From Epiperipatus broadwayi (lineage: Eukaryota > Onychophora > Udeonychophora > Euonychophora > Peripatidae), in the NCBI GenBank assembly GCA_028023455.1, contig JAQFVV010012394.1:23018900-23082899 (forward strand): DNA of 64,000 bases. The letters run 5' to 3'. Positions 47,841-59,811 of this stretch are shown piece by piece. Position 1 is the stretch's first letter. Each line of letters opens with the position of its first letter. Below the pieces are notes generated by a model. That model saw only the letters and a list, made by a program, of their open reading frames with translations, was not told where the DNA came from and made no database searches. The translations under genes and the position numbers were made by a program.

Positions 47841-47949
47841 ATGGTTAGTGACCTAGTGGCGCCCTCAGTGATCAAAAGATCGAAGTGACCAGTACAATAT
47901 ATATAAATTTAATTAAAAAGGAAAAAATTATGTAAAAGAAACTTATTTT

Positions 47950-48328
47950 AAATAAATGCTTTTATGTAAACAACTGATTAAAAAGTATAAAATAACAATG
48001 TAATCTGCCTTTTGATTAATTGGCTGTTTTTGGAAAATATCAGAGATCTTAAGAATCTAGACTTGTTATAAAACAATTGGAAATTGCAAGGATATGATCA
48101 TTTCATAAAAATATTTGAGCCCTTTTGATTTTTATGATTTATTTGAGCCTCAAATGCTTTTTTGAATTGACAATATTTCTGTAATTTTCAATTGTTTTAT
48201 AACAAGGTTAGATTCTTAAGATCTCTGATATATTCCAAGAATGGCAAATTAATCAAGAGGCAGATTACTTTGTTGATTTGTTTGTTATTTTACATTTTTT
48301 AGTCATCTATTTACATAAAAGCATTTAA
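47950..48328. mobile_element. Foldback (MITE-like) element
   Basis: Arms 47950-48090 and 48180-48328 are inverted copies. Shared blocks are aaatgcttttatgtaaa / tttacataaaagcattt, taatctgcctt / aggcagatta, cagagatcttaagaatcta / tagattcttaagatctctg and ttgttataaaacaattg / caattgttttataacaa. A spacer of about 90 bp lies between. No coding capacity. No clear target duplication was identified. Confidence 0.85.
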
Positions 48329-48349
48329 CATTCTATTTCTTATAATAAA

Positions 48350-50975
48350 TATGCTAAGATTTTTTTTTTGTTTGTTTCTAGTTTATTTTTATATACTCAT
48401 TTTATCTACTGCCTGATAGTAGTATCATATTACAAAGTTAAATTATTTTTTTTGAACTTTTCTCATTTTAAAATGTAACCTTGGTTATGAATAAAGTAAA
48501 ATCCCCATGGTTTGGTTAACTGAGTATAAAGAAAAAGCATAAAATATAATGGAACCTTCATTTCTGGTTTAGGAAAGCATCCTACACTTGGGCTTATATT
48601 ATTATTAAATATTTAAATAATTTAGTTATTGTAATAAAGTATAGAAAAATATTGAATATTTGTTTTACATATTTATAACAGATCAATCATTTAAAAAAAA
48701 AAAAAAACTGGAAAAGTATATATTACGAGGGATCCTAATCTGGAGTTGATGATAGGATCATATTTATTGAAAAATCAATTAAATTTTTTTTGTATTTCAT
48801 TGAATTTGAATTTAATGTTTTTATATAATAACATTAGGTTTATTTCTATGTATTTAGCATGAGGGCAACTGATCATTTAGTTATTAATAGATGCTAGTGG
48901 AAAATTATTTTACAAGAATGTATAATGCAAGAAAAGCTGATTGTGAAAGTTATTGCCAATTAAGTTGTATTCGCATTTTGCCAAGATTTATTATGGTAAC
49001 AAGTAGTCTTTTATTGTATATAACATTTTTTAAAATCAGGTTTAAAACAAAAAGAGGTATATAATATAGAAACACACATTAAAAGAGGAAATTTCAAAAT
49101 TGAAAATTGAAAACATGATATTCTCAATTTAAAGAAATTTAAGTTTTAATTATCTATATATTTTTTTCATTAGGAATTACACACTTATTTTATTTTTATC
49201 AAAAATAACAAACCCTTAAATTTTACATCAAATGTTTCTAACATAGATAGGCCTAGCTAAAGACCATCCAGTTTTTCTAGTAATTAAATAACAGGAAGAT
49301 TAGGTAATTAAATCCATCTATTGATATAAAATGAAGAAAGACCAAAAATAAAAGATGAGAATAAAAATTTTAATTGGTTTAATAATATAAAAGATTAAAT
49401 GTTAAAGCTGAGTTTAGTATATCTATATACTTTTGCCACTGTTTTTTTTTTTGAGATAATTCTTAATGACAACTAGTTCCACTAATGCCAATTTCTCTAT
49501 AATTGGTACTGTTTCTAATTGTGTTGAGAAGTTTATCTAATAACTGTCCTAATAAGAATTTATGTATTAAATGTTTCAAATACTATTCATTATATTAATC
49601 TTTTATGAAAATGAACTTTGTATTTCTGAAAAAAAATCTAGTTATATCTCCCTTACAACATTAAATTTTTTAGCTTGTCTGACCCCCCCCCTCTTATTAT
49701 ATGCCAAACAATAAATTGACAGATGTAGCCAATTATTTATAGACTCCTTATTTCTTTCAATAAGATGTTTTTCTCTGCAGAATTTATACACAAAACTACA
49801 ATGATTTTGTTAATTGTTTCTATTACTCATGTTAAGTGCATGTTCACATTAGTCAGTGAAAAAAAATAGATGATTTTAATTTTTATTTGGCAATTATAGA
49901 TTTGGGAATAATTTACAGAAATATAAGGTATATTTCTTGGGTATCGAGGTTTCTACTTGAGTTGTAATCTACAATTTAAGATTTGAAGCTTACTATTGTA
50001 TTATTAATAATATTCGTTAAATTTTAGATATTAGCATAAGATTTCAAATTATTATTTTATTAACTTAATTGTTTGGTAGATTTGTCAGTATTTGAAAATT
50101 TTTGCTATTACAACTAAAGTTTATTATTTTCTTTTCAATATTTTTATTTAATTATATCTAGGTATTTCCATTTTTTTAAATTGTGATTTTACTAGGTCTT
50201 ATTTTTTAATTTATAATGAAGCCTTTTTTTAAAAATGGCAACAAATATTTTCCATAATGCTTAATAAAACAAATCTTCAATACTCGTTTTATTATTAGTC
50301 TATATTCTTTTTTAGTGGCATTTGGAAGTTGAAAGATAAATTAATAATTTAAATGATTTGTTAAATTCTTTTTTCTATTTTTTTTTAGGTTTTTTTTTTT
50401 GTTAGTAAACTGACTCTGTCAAGGCAAATTATTACAGTGGATATTCAGCAATAGGAGGGGGGGGGTATTTTCAAAATAATAACAAAATGGTATCTGCAAC
50501 ATGAAATTATTTCATGAGCCTTGCATATACTTTTACAGAATCTTATTAAAAATGACTATCATATAATGAAATTATTTCCATTTACCTGGAACATCAATGA
50601 AGTTATAGAGGACTATGTATTTATCAATTTATTTTCATGATTAATATTAATCTTTCATTGGAAGAATGTCTTATCAATCAACTAAGTTGTAATATATACT
50701 GAGGGAATAAATAGATTTCAACAGACTATTACTTAGAATATTCTCAGTCATGATTATATCAGCATTGAAAGTTAAAAAGTAACTTTACTTGAGAAAAATA
50801 AATACTATAGAATCTTTAAATAGATGAGCATTTACCGTTATTTATATATATATAATAAATTGTGCAGGAATATTATATATTAATGAAGAAAAATTAATCA
50901 TTAAATATAGGTGTTAGTATTGCCGATTGTTAAATGACTATATATTTAAATTGTCTCAGTATTTTCTTTGTATGG
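48350..50975. other. AT-rich DNA, nothing recognised
   Basis: No gene or repeat was recognised. C and G homopolymers occur near 49682-49691 and 50456-50466. Confidence 0.5.
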
Positions 50976-50979
50976 GTTG

Positions 50980-52265
50980 CCATAAAACTTTTGGGTACTG
51001 ATACATATGACAATCCATCCTGCTTGATGGCATTGTTTTTAGCCAAAAGTAGTTGAAAATGCCATTTATCAGGCACAACTCCTCAGTTTCTATCAGCAAT
51101 TGGGTGATAGCAATTAGTCTTTTGGCTAACAGCGGCCTGCATTGTGTTTTGCGATCATTTTCTCTCGCAATTCATACTTAGCCTACCGTATCAGTTAGCT
51201 CTGATACATGTTGTTTACCCTCTATATGAATGCTCACACTTAACATATCGCTAACTTATGTGGTGTGAATAATTTTAATGACGGAAAGTGAACCAATATG
51301 CAGTCAGACGTAATTATTTTAAAACCTAAATGAATTACTATAAGGTCCTCAAAATTGTCACACTGTACCCAATGTCACCCCACCCATACCTGAATCTAAA
51401 GTCTTCTACCTTGCGAGAGCTTGCGTTGATCAAAAAATGGCTACTTGTGAAAAAAGTATTCATTCAAGCTGTCTCGATTACCTAATACAGAAGCGGCCTT
51501 CCTGTAAGAGAAACGAATTCTACCAAAAGAGAAGACAACTGTGTGTGGTGGAAAGATGGCCTTGCAGGAAATGTAGGATCTACGAGATGGAATGCAGAAC
51601 GAGTTATTGCCATCGAAGGTGATCTGTTCTTAATGGTACCTGGTTCAATGGCTACCCAAAAATTAAACTTTGAAGTAATAAAATTAAATGTTATTCCTAA
51701 AAAATGTTACAAACTAACATTTTGCAAATATATTAAATTTCGATTCACAAAAAAAAAAATTAAAGGAACATTTATCATCAAACAAAAATAAATAGGTTAT
51801 TGAAGCGTTGTTTATCAATCAAAAATAAAAGTATGTTTGAAATAATCATATCAACGTTGGTGGAAAAAAAGTTAAGAAACTAACATTTTGCAAATATATT
51901 AAATTAGTTTCCAAAAAAAAAAAAACCTAGCCGAAAGGAACATTTCTTACAAAAGAAAAAAATAATTAATTTAAAAAATAATAAAATAACGTAATTTTAA
52001 ATTTGTTACAAAAGTAAAAAATATTTGTTATTTAAAAAACAAAGCTGAAATAAAGGAACATTTATTACAAAACCAAAAAAAAAGTAATTGGTTTCAAAAA
52101 TAATAAAATAAGTAATTTTAAAGAGTGGTCTGGGTATTGTTTATTTGTTAAAATATTAAAGAAAATGTAATGGCCCGGTAATGTTCTATTGATGTGTTTT
52201 GTTGGAGGAACAGTGCCATCAAGCGGAATGGATTATCATATGTATCAGTACCACATTTTATATGG
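50980..52265. mobile_element. DNA element with terminal inverted repeats
   Basis: The left end ggtactgatacatatgacaa (50994 on) and the right end, read in reverse complement from 52252, ggtactgatacatatgataa, match. They continue inward to TCCAT, GCTTGATGGCA and TGTT, giving inverted repeats of about 45 bp; weaker matching extends outward to CCATA. Total length is about 1.26 kb. The centre (51100-51660) is GC-richer than its surroundings. The right part repeats a block (aaactaacattttgcaaata) at 51712 and 51878. Most likely a non-autonomous or decayed DNA transposon. The superfamily is not recognised, and a target duplication could not be fixed. Confidence 0.75.
51437..51791 (+). other. Coding-like core of the inverted-repeat element
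   Basis: Two overlapping plus-strand frames lie here. 51437-51622 starts MATCEKSIHSSCLDYLIQKR and is rich in C, R and K (RPSCK, CVVERWPCRKC). 51543-51791 begins WWKDGLAGNVGSTRWNAER and reads IAIEGDLFLMVPGSMATQ. The second has the more protein-like composition. One may be the true frame and the other its shadow, or a frameshift may separate halves of one ORF. No transposase triad is recognised. Confidence 0.3.
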
Positions 52266-52269
52266 ATTT

Positions 52270-53355
52270 AATCCAAGTTTTCACAATAATTTCAGTTTGC
52301 GTAACACAAAGATTTTTTTGCCATAAAGTTTACTTTTTATGAAAAGAAATAAAATTGACAAAATGTAGTCAGTAATAAAAACATAACATAAAAAAAGGTA
52401 TATTTATTTATAAATTATTAATTTTAATAAATAAGTTTAATGTAATTTACATATAGTTTATTTTGAAAAAAAAAAAAAAATTTATGCTATAAGCACATAT
52501 TTACAAATGATATGCAGGTAAGAGATGTCATTTATTTCCTAACAAATAAAGTGAATATTAAACACTTAATTTGTATGTGTAAATGAATGCTCATGCATGA
52601 TAAATTACTTGCATAGACTGCCAATTAACTTTTTTTTTAAAAAAATTGATAATATATCGCACAATATTATGTAAATATTACATTAGCAATAGTTATATAT
52701 TATAAAAATAATACAGCTTTTTTCAGCAAATATTTTTGGACCTTATGAATCTGATGGAAAATATTTTAAGACTTCAATTTATATTGCCTAAAAATGTACA
52801 TCTATTTTCTATATATAAAATTAACTAGAACAGATCATTAAAAAAACAACAATCATTTACAAATATTTTTCTCCCTCCCTCTGTTTTTTTTCCAATTAAA
52901 CGACTTATAACATTCAAACAAAATGATCAGAGAAAGAAAACCTAATATAAATGTATACTATATAATTTTCCACTCATTTTTAATTAGCCAATTATTAATT
53001 AAATTAATGGATGTTTTATGTATACTCATGTAATTCTATTTGTTGTAGTTTAATATATTTCCTTCTATAGATTTTTTAATATAGGTTAAAGATTTTATAT
53101 TTTTTATGCAATCTATTTTGTTTTATTTTAAATAATGCAGATTTATCATCTCTTTTATTAATTGCATTCTTCCATCTAATTGTTTCCCTGCATATTCATA
53201 CTAAATCATATTGCAATTTCCACAATATTATATACAATTTTATTTTTATATTTCATATCATCTCTTTATTTTGTAATTACCTATTAATTTGTCTAGATTT
53301 TCACCCTTTGACTATCTATGTGTATGTTTTTATCTATATAATGTTTATTTTTTAT
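52270..53355. other. AT-rich DNA, nothing recognised
   Basis: No gene, RNA or repeat recognised. Confidence 0.5.
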
Positions 53356-53554
53356 TAATATATTATAAAGGAAGTTTGAAAATTTTATCTATTTTTCCTT
53401 TAGAACTGTTATTACAGTTATTATTTAAAATAAAAATATTAATATTATTTAAGTTAGGTAGCTTATAATTAAAAAATATATTTTCAATAAATACTCTTAT
53501 TATAATCATAATTTTTGTATAATTCAATAAACTTTTCCTTTGTAAACGAGTTGT

Positions 53555-53760
53555 ATTCTTACCTGTTATTGTAACAGAATTACCTTTTCGACCATTGTGT
53601 TTCAATTTACACTTTACGATCGACACGACTGTCACGTCAAGCAAAGAAGCAAATATAGACGCATTAATTAAGTCTATATTCCTGATCGAATACCGAGATT
53701 ACCAATGACATATTTCAGTATTATCTTTCCCGACCAGACGCTTCTTCGACTGCTGGATAT
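53555..53760 (-). other. Candidate minus-strand exon or promoter with splice donor
   Basis: This GC-richer island reads on the minus strand GACGTGACAGTCGTGTCGAT, then an open frame (KCKLKHNGRKGNSVTIT), then AACAG/GTAAGA, a strong splice donor at 53553/53552. Upstream on that strand is TCTATATTTGC, a TATA-like box, near 53658. It could be the first exon of a minus-strand gene or part of a nearby LTR. No ATG clearly opens the frame and the peptide is not recognised. Confidence 0.25.
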
Positions 53761-53764
53761 TCAT

Positions 53765-55818
53765 TCATAAGAATGATTTATTTAAAATAATCCAGTGCTT
53801 GAAATATTTATAATTTTTGCGAGATTTAATATTACTGTACTATATCGATACGTGTACTTTTACTAGAATAAATGTCTACTTAGTATTTTATAAACCCTGC
53901 GGGTATATCATTATAATTAGTAAGGTGAAGAAGGAAAGACGAGATGTAAGGAGCTATTCACAAATAAATACTGTTTAATATAATACATTCATAAACATTA
54001 AAATATAATACTTCAACATAAAACAAGCAATCATTAAAAAATAACACAAATTATATTTAATTTAATTATTCACACTAATAATGATAATTCTTTGATACTA
54101 AACATTTACATGTAGATATTTTATAGCTTATAGTCTTTTCTTACGTATTCTTTGATATAGAAAACTACTAATTATTTGGTTCATTCAGATTCACATTTGC
54201 AATTGCATTTTTTAAATTTATGTGGCCATTTACGAAAGTGTTTGCACACGTGTTATATTAAAGTTGATTATCTAGGTTTTCTGGACGTTGACGAGGGAAT
54301 TATTACCCATCATGTGGATTACTCCACTTCTTTTGTAGAGATGGAAATTCTTGGGATCTGGCTGGATTCTTTCTTGCAGCTTATTTAGGTCGTATTCTTG
54401 AGGCTTCAATGACAGGGAAGGTGAACCATCAGGCAGGCGCTATCTCTACTATTACTTCATGGGGAAGATGACTTTACACCCAAGGCGAGCGTGGATCAAC
54501 TGGCGTTCGTTTGTGGCCCCTTAGCCCTGCATTCTCGATGTTTCAACTTCTTGGTACATTTTTGTTCACAGCTCTCGAACTACTCTGTCTGTCAGCTCAG
54601 CAGACTCAAGAAGAACTAAACATGGCTACTTCTTTCACTTCTTCTTTAATTGTCCAGAATCCTTTTCTTATCTTCTTGATTGTTTTTGGAATGTCATTAA
54701 TTACATTTCACACATTTATTTTACTTTCATAAAATACATAAAATTTTCTTTTTGTTTTTATTTTTTTATTTTATTTACTTCCATTTCTTTTTAATGAAAT
54801 AATTTTCTCATTTACACACTCTTTATTTTACACACCTATACATATATTTCATGCATTCACATGTGTATTTTGAAGTGATGATCTTTATCTTTTTTTTTTT
54901 ATAAATCTATTTATTTTTATTCGTAATTGCGACTGAAATCTATGATTGCTAATTCTATAATCATTAACTCCTTTTTATTTACCTTTCCCTTTAAGATTTA
55001 ATCATCAATTTCGATGATCTTATTTTACTATTCCTTTAAACTTTACTAATTTTAAATTCTAAAAAAGTTAACATTGGAAGGTGGAAGATAAGGATCTTGG
55101 TTGCTTACCTTCCTTCACTTTCTTTAATTACCATAATTGATTTTTTTAATTACTTGCATTCCTCAACTACCATTTTGATTTTTTAATTAAAACTAACTTA
55201 AAATAAATTTATTTTATTTTTTTAACTTTATTATCCAATTTCTATAACTTAGTTTACATACAAACTCACATTTAATATTATACTTTATATTAAATGTACA
55301 CATGTGTGATCGCAGAATGTGTGATCATCACATTATACCGCTTCCTAATTTTTAAGAATTAAAATATAATTTACTTTCTGTGAAGGCCATTTTAATTCAT
55401 AATTTTTAACTTCTTTGGTGAGATAGACATGGAGAGACAACTAGGCAAAAGCTATACATATTCACTCCAATCGATCTGCGCTAATCAAACCACTTTAATC
55501 CCTACGGAAGACTTTAACACACACGACATTCATATTGGGTTCGAACTCTGTGAGTGGCATGCCATTTCTACTGTTTCTTCAACTTAATAAAACACGAAAT
55601 TCTTTATGTTTTTTCTCAACGTAATTCTTAATAAAGTGGGAAATTTTTTATCCCTCAAATATAATGCGCCCAGGATTCTTACTGATGCTACATTATTAAT
55701 AAAAAACAAATTCTTAATTCTTTAACTTCTGGATGTACTCATTTATATTGAGTTTGTAATAAACTGGGAGCTTCTGTCCCGCACAGATAATGAACCCAGG
55801 ATTCTTACTGATGCTACA
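53765..55818 (-). other. Probable LTR and flank of the integrase-bearing element, unresolved
   Basis: Just downstream (minus strand) of the 3' non-coding region shared with 61511-62180, the sequence becomes TGTAGCATCAGTAAGAATCC at 55818. That start is repeated at 55693, about 125 bp further on, as TGTAGCATCAGTAAGAATCC. It may be the start of a different LTR. A GC-richer block at 54176-54740 gives plus-strand frames (CGHLRKCLHTCYIKVDYLGF and others) with no recognised domain. The lower boundary was not found. A tRNA B-box-like AGTTCGAACCC lies on the minus strand near 55540. Confidence 0.35.
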
Positions 55819-56493
55819 TTATTTAAAACTTAACACAGATACTCACCTGCACATTTACATCATACGCAAAGACTGCTTAACCAAGCTCAGATGCGATTTA
55901 TACATAATCTTTATACACACACACCAATGCCTCCATCCAGAATCTCGACCGTATATCCTTGACACTTAACACTTAACTTTACAATTATTATTCATTTATT
56001 TTATTTTATTACGTATTACTTATCTATCTAATAAGCTTGGATGTTTATTGTTCCATCCTATATCTTTTTTTATTTATTTCTTATTTGTAGCTGCATTTGC
56101 AGACTTACAGATTATACTTTAAAATTTAAATTCTTTTGGCTATCATAATGGCATCTTATGAGAAGGGTTTTATTATACTAATGGTTGACATAGAATCATC
56201 TTTTCTCTATTTTTTCATGCGCAGCTGTGTTTGACAGTCTTACACTAGGAGTTTGTCATTATCAATTACAAATTAGTTTGTTTTACGTTACTTCCTTTTG
56301 TTTTTCATACTTTGCATTTAAAATTTTATCATTTAAAATCTCATTATTATTTCATCCCCTCTTCCCATTACATTTCTTTTATTTACATTGATTTTTTTTA
56401 CTTTTATTTTATAAGTCATTCTCCATTCTCGAAATCCAGTGCCATTAATATTCAGTCAAGTTGACATATCCGTCGTGTTAGATTTCTTTTAAA
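55819..56493 (-). other. 3' non-coding region of a gypsy-type element, copy 1
   Basis: It matches 61511-62180 along its length (gttaccaagctcagatg-like, taataagcttggatgtt, tggctatcataatggcatct, cagtcttacactaggagttt). It therefore defines a common 3' region of two elements: one retaining the pol end, the other retaining gag. Confidence 0.8.
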
Positions 56494-56950
56494 TTAGTTT
56501 TTATCTGGAGGTTTTTTACTACTACTTTTATCTAGAGGTAGATTTCCCTTCCGAAATAGCTTTAACGATCGCGCATTGTATGTTCCCTTCTCTTCTGCTC
56601 CCTGGACTATGATGAAGGCATTATTCCCATATCGTTTTCGGATAGTGTATGGCCCTTCATAAATGGGTTGAAACTTTTTAAATATGTTTTGCGCCGGGTA
56701 ACTCAATGGGTGCACCCTCATCATTACCTCATCCCCTATTCTGAATTCGTTATCGGTGCCCTTTAGCCTCCGTCTTCTCATCTCGCCCATCCTCCTCATC
56801 TGGTTACGTGCTTGCTCTGTATCCCTTTTCTTATTTATCGACGTGGTTCCCACAGGTAATCTACTATCAAATGGGCATGGTATGTTTTTTCCAAAATGTA
56901 CATGCGGTAAGACTGGGAAACTTCACCATCATCCCCGACCATTATGAATG
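56494..56950 (-). pseudogene. pol: Ty3/gypsy-type integrase C-terminal end
   Basis: Integrase inserts retroelement DNA into the host genome. The minus-strand frame 56853-56494 (extending upstream in frame to about 56950) contains VHFGKNIPCPFDSRLPVGT. This corresponds to the region after the catalytic core. It is followed by a basic coiled segment with NQMRRMGEMRRRRLKG, then FRIGDEVMMRVHP, FKKFQPIYEGPYTIRKRYGN and ARSLKLF. The G-D-x-V-x-x and Y-x-G-P-Y-x-I pattern is the classic GPY/F module of gypsy-type integrases. It ends with PPDKN and a stop at 56494. The catalytic D,D-35-E region and the rest of pol are missing. The 3' non-coding region continues to about 55819. Confidence 0.85.
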
Positions 56951-57450
56951 GCTGCCCAGCGTGTGGCATGATATTCATTAACCACGAAATACCCTGATCA
57001 AATAAAATAGTTTAGGAGATAGTGCGAATAGCACCCTGAACATCGTAATAGGTATAGTAGGAATAAGTTGAGATAAGATGTGACTGTCAGGTATAAATAT
57101 GATAGTCAAATAACTTTAATATTTGAAAAAGAAAAAGAATGATTTAGTAACTTAAAAAATACGAATACTTTGAAAATTAAGCCAGTAATATTTTTTCTGA
57201 AATGAGTAAATATTTTTTGTATTAACGTAAAGTTATAGTCCGATGTTTAATAAACTCACGAATGCCTTGAAAATTAAGCCAGTTATATATTTTTTTGAAA
57301 TGAGTATATATATTTTTGTATTAATGCTAAGTTATAGTTTGAATATTGTGTAAAAAAAAAAAAGAACTTTAACGCATTATTATTGCCAATTAGTATTAAC
57401 TCTAACTAAAGTCTTTTTTTTTATCATTTTTTTTTATAAGTTCGGTGATA
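56951..57450. other. Unassigned DNA between two element remnants
   Basis: It holds two diverged copies of a short block (tgaaaattaagccagtaata near 57171 and tgaaaattaagccagttata near 57266), about 95 bp apart. Nothing else was recognised. Confidence 0.5.
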
Positions 57451-57949
57451 TGTAACGGGATATATATATGCGTTACATTCAAATTTTAATAGTAACTTTT
57501 TTTATTTAATACAGAATTAAAAACAAACTGTCAAAATGCACAAATAACGAATTATTAATTTATTAATATGTTAGATTGATTGAAATATTAAAATAAGCTT
57601 TAAAAAAATAAATAAATTATAGAATCGAAGCAAAGATTCTAATCTTTAAATAAAATATATAATAAAAAGCCTTTTGATTTTAATAATAGCGAAGAGTTTT
57701 TAATCTTAAAAAGAAAAATTACAACAGATCCTTAGGGCAAAATGACCATGGAAAAGAAAATGATTATGAAATAGAAACAAAAGACTTGCTTTTTTCGCCC
57801 AAAGATACGGACACAGACCTCAGTGGAAAAATTTACTTAGCCATAAACCCAAAATCTACTTGGCCACAAACTGAATTAACCAATAAAATATAAATAATGA
57901 AATATGTTTGATGAATCCGTGCATTCCAGAGATAAGGTGCCCCACAACT

Positions 57950-57958
57950 ATAAAAAGA
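57950..57958 (+). promoter_or_regulatory. TATA box-like site in tandem unit 1
   Basis: TATAAAAAG sits at the same place in the unit as TATAAAAG at 59778-59785 in unit 2, on the strand opposite to the gag ORF. Conservation between the two units in AT-rich DNA is suggestive only. Confidence 0.3.
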
Positions 57959-58088
57959 AAAATCCAAAGGGAATTATTAGTTGGAGAGAATCAGAAAATT
58001 AAAACTTTAAATTCAATTGTCTTTGTTGAAAGCAGAAAATTTTTAAAAAGCTATTGTCACTAAGAATGTAGTCAGCGGCAACGGGCTT

Positions 58089-58111
58089 CCTTCGGTGTGG
58101 CCGGCCGAAGG
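58089..58111. other. Conserved GC-rich hairpin, unit 1
   Basis: CCTTCGG and CCGAAGG pair over 7 bases around a 9-base loop. The same hairpin is present in unit 2 at 59926-59948. It lies in the most GC-rich and best conserved part of the tandem unit. Function is unknown. Confidence 0.6.
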
Positions 58112-59601
58112 CAGCTTTCATCTCCACGGATCCCAGGATCAAACCACTGGTACCATCTTCAGAAAACATCGTAAATGCGTCTTCATAAATCATCATCGCC
58201 CCACAAGAAATGGACCTTGTATAAATTTGGATCTTCCTCGCGAAGGAATGAGCACGAACAAAGGAAAGTATAAATTTATAAATGAAACATAAACTCTCTT
58301 AAGTTTAAAATCTTCAAACTTTATGTGTCTTTAAAATGAACTATAAACTTTCTTTCCTGAACAAATCTGAACTTTATCTTTTATAAACTTTGCCATTTTA
58401 AAACTCTGATCTAAAGTTAACTTAATCTTTTAAAATTTTTTTTTTTTTATTATTATTCATGTTTAAAAATATCTGTTTGTAATAGGGTAGGGTTTTGCGA
58501 TTGCAAACTTAAATTTAAAAATAGAAACATATATCGTTATTTGTGCATTATTAAATTTTAAAAATAGGTTAAAATAGTATTTGTGAAAAAAAAAAAAAGT
58601 TAAATATAATGCTCATTTAAATATAATGCTCATTTTAAAATGATTTTAAAACTGTAAACTAAATATTTTATTTTTATTAAATTAATAAAATGATTTAAAT
58701 GTTACTTGAGTATAGATGGCTGCTAGAGTAGTTTAAATATAGGTTAGTTTAAAGGGGTTTTGATTTCGGACTATTTGTTTGTAATTGTATCAATGCTGGT
58801 GGAGAGATATATGGACGTTTATATCAATGTAATGTGAAGTGTGTTAGCACCTAGGGTGACGAGTCCAACTGAATGCATGACCCCGAAGAGGCAGTCATAC
58901 CATTGAAATGGTTGCAGACGTATTTCCTGCGCCATTGACCCATTCCAGCTCTATGGATTTTGGATGATAAGCCGGCAAGATAAGACCGCTCTCCCATCCA
59001 TATGTAGCGTTTCTTTTTATTATTTTATATGCATGTTTCCTTTGCCTGACATGCACATTCCTGCGGGACGAAGGCCATGTCTTTTCCAATAATATCACGC
59101 TGTTCAGACGCACATTCCTGTCGACGTGATTCTATGCTAACATGTTCACATTGCATTGGTTACTGATATATATCTGGAAGCGAGTATTGGTGTGGCTGCG
59201 GATTTTTAATCTGGAGTCAAGTGATTTGAAAAATTTGTGAGTGCGTCTAGGTAGCTCATCTATACTCAATATTCTAAAATTTAAAATTAAAGTTAAAAAT
59301 AAATAATTTATTTGTAACGGCATATATATATGCGTTACATTTAAATTCTAATTCGTAATGTTTTGTAAATATCTAATACTGAATTAAAAACACACACGTT
59401 CAAAATGCACAAATAACGAATTATTAATTTATTAATGTTTGATTTAAATATTAAAATAAGTTTTAAAAAAAAAAATTTATAGAATCGAAACAAAGATTCT
59501 AAATCTTTAAATAAAGTATAAAATAAAAACCTTTTTAATAATAGCGAAGATTTTTTTTAATTTTCAAATATAAAAATTACAAACAAGATTCTTAAGGCAA
59601 A

Positions 59602-59811
59602 ATGACAATTAAAAAAAATGATTACGAAATAGATAAGAGTTCCCGCCCAGAGAAAGAGACACAGACCTCAGTGGAAAACCCAAAATCTACTTGGCCACAA
59701 ACTGAATTAACCAATAAGATAGAGATATGGAATATGTATGATGAATCCTGCATTCCAGAGATAAGGTGCCTGAGGACTATAAAAGGAAAATCCAAAAATA
59801 TAATTGGTTAG
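59602..59811 (+). other. Small open frame in tandem unit 2, probably not a gene
   Basis: The plus-strand frame MTIKKNDYEIDKSSRPEKET, continuing STWPQTELTNKIEIW, is polar and fairly protein-like. The matching stretch of unit 1 (57741-57960) is frameshifted and has stops, and keeps only PKSTWPQTELTNKI. It could be a decayed small ORF of the element or chance. No family is recognised. Confidence 0.2.
59778..59785 (+). promoter_or_regulatory. TATA box-like site in tandem unit 2
   Basis: TATAAAAG, a consensus TATA box on the plus strand, with GC-richer DNA just upstream. It is positioned like 57950-57958. If active it would drive transcription antisense to gag. Confidence 0.35.

Larger units (their letters stand above)
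44041..47896 (+). mobile_element. Solo LTR of the gag-only element family, with nested insertions
   Basis: It starts TGAACCAGATGCTTTATCC, as the LTRs at 2253 and 6132 do on the other strand, and ends AGTACA at 47896. Internal landmarks such as atgcagtgctaaatcaacct, ttctgtttttcctaaatcat and gaacaatgttaaagatct are matched in 340-2253. ATAT flanks both ends, compatible with a 4-6 bp target duplication, though in simple sequence. After removing the family B unit (45281-45560) and the LINE (46227-47840) the length is close to 1.9 kb. A solo LTR is the product of LTR-LTR recombination. Confidence 0.8.

Noticed and set aside
47855-47885. GATC-AAAA-GATC hairpin followed by GAAG near the LTR end
   Set aside because: It looks like a stem II with a GAA box, but CTGANGA is absent here and in the other LTR copies.
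58095-58292. ORFs 58095-58292, 57999-58196, 59812-60042 and 59830-60036 in the tandem units
   Set aside because: They appear on both strands of the same GC-rich patch, and differ by frame or indels between the two units, so they are not conserved as protein.
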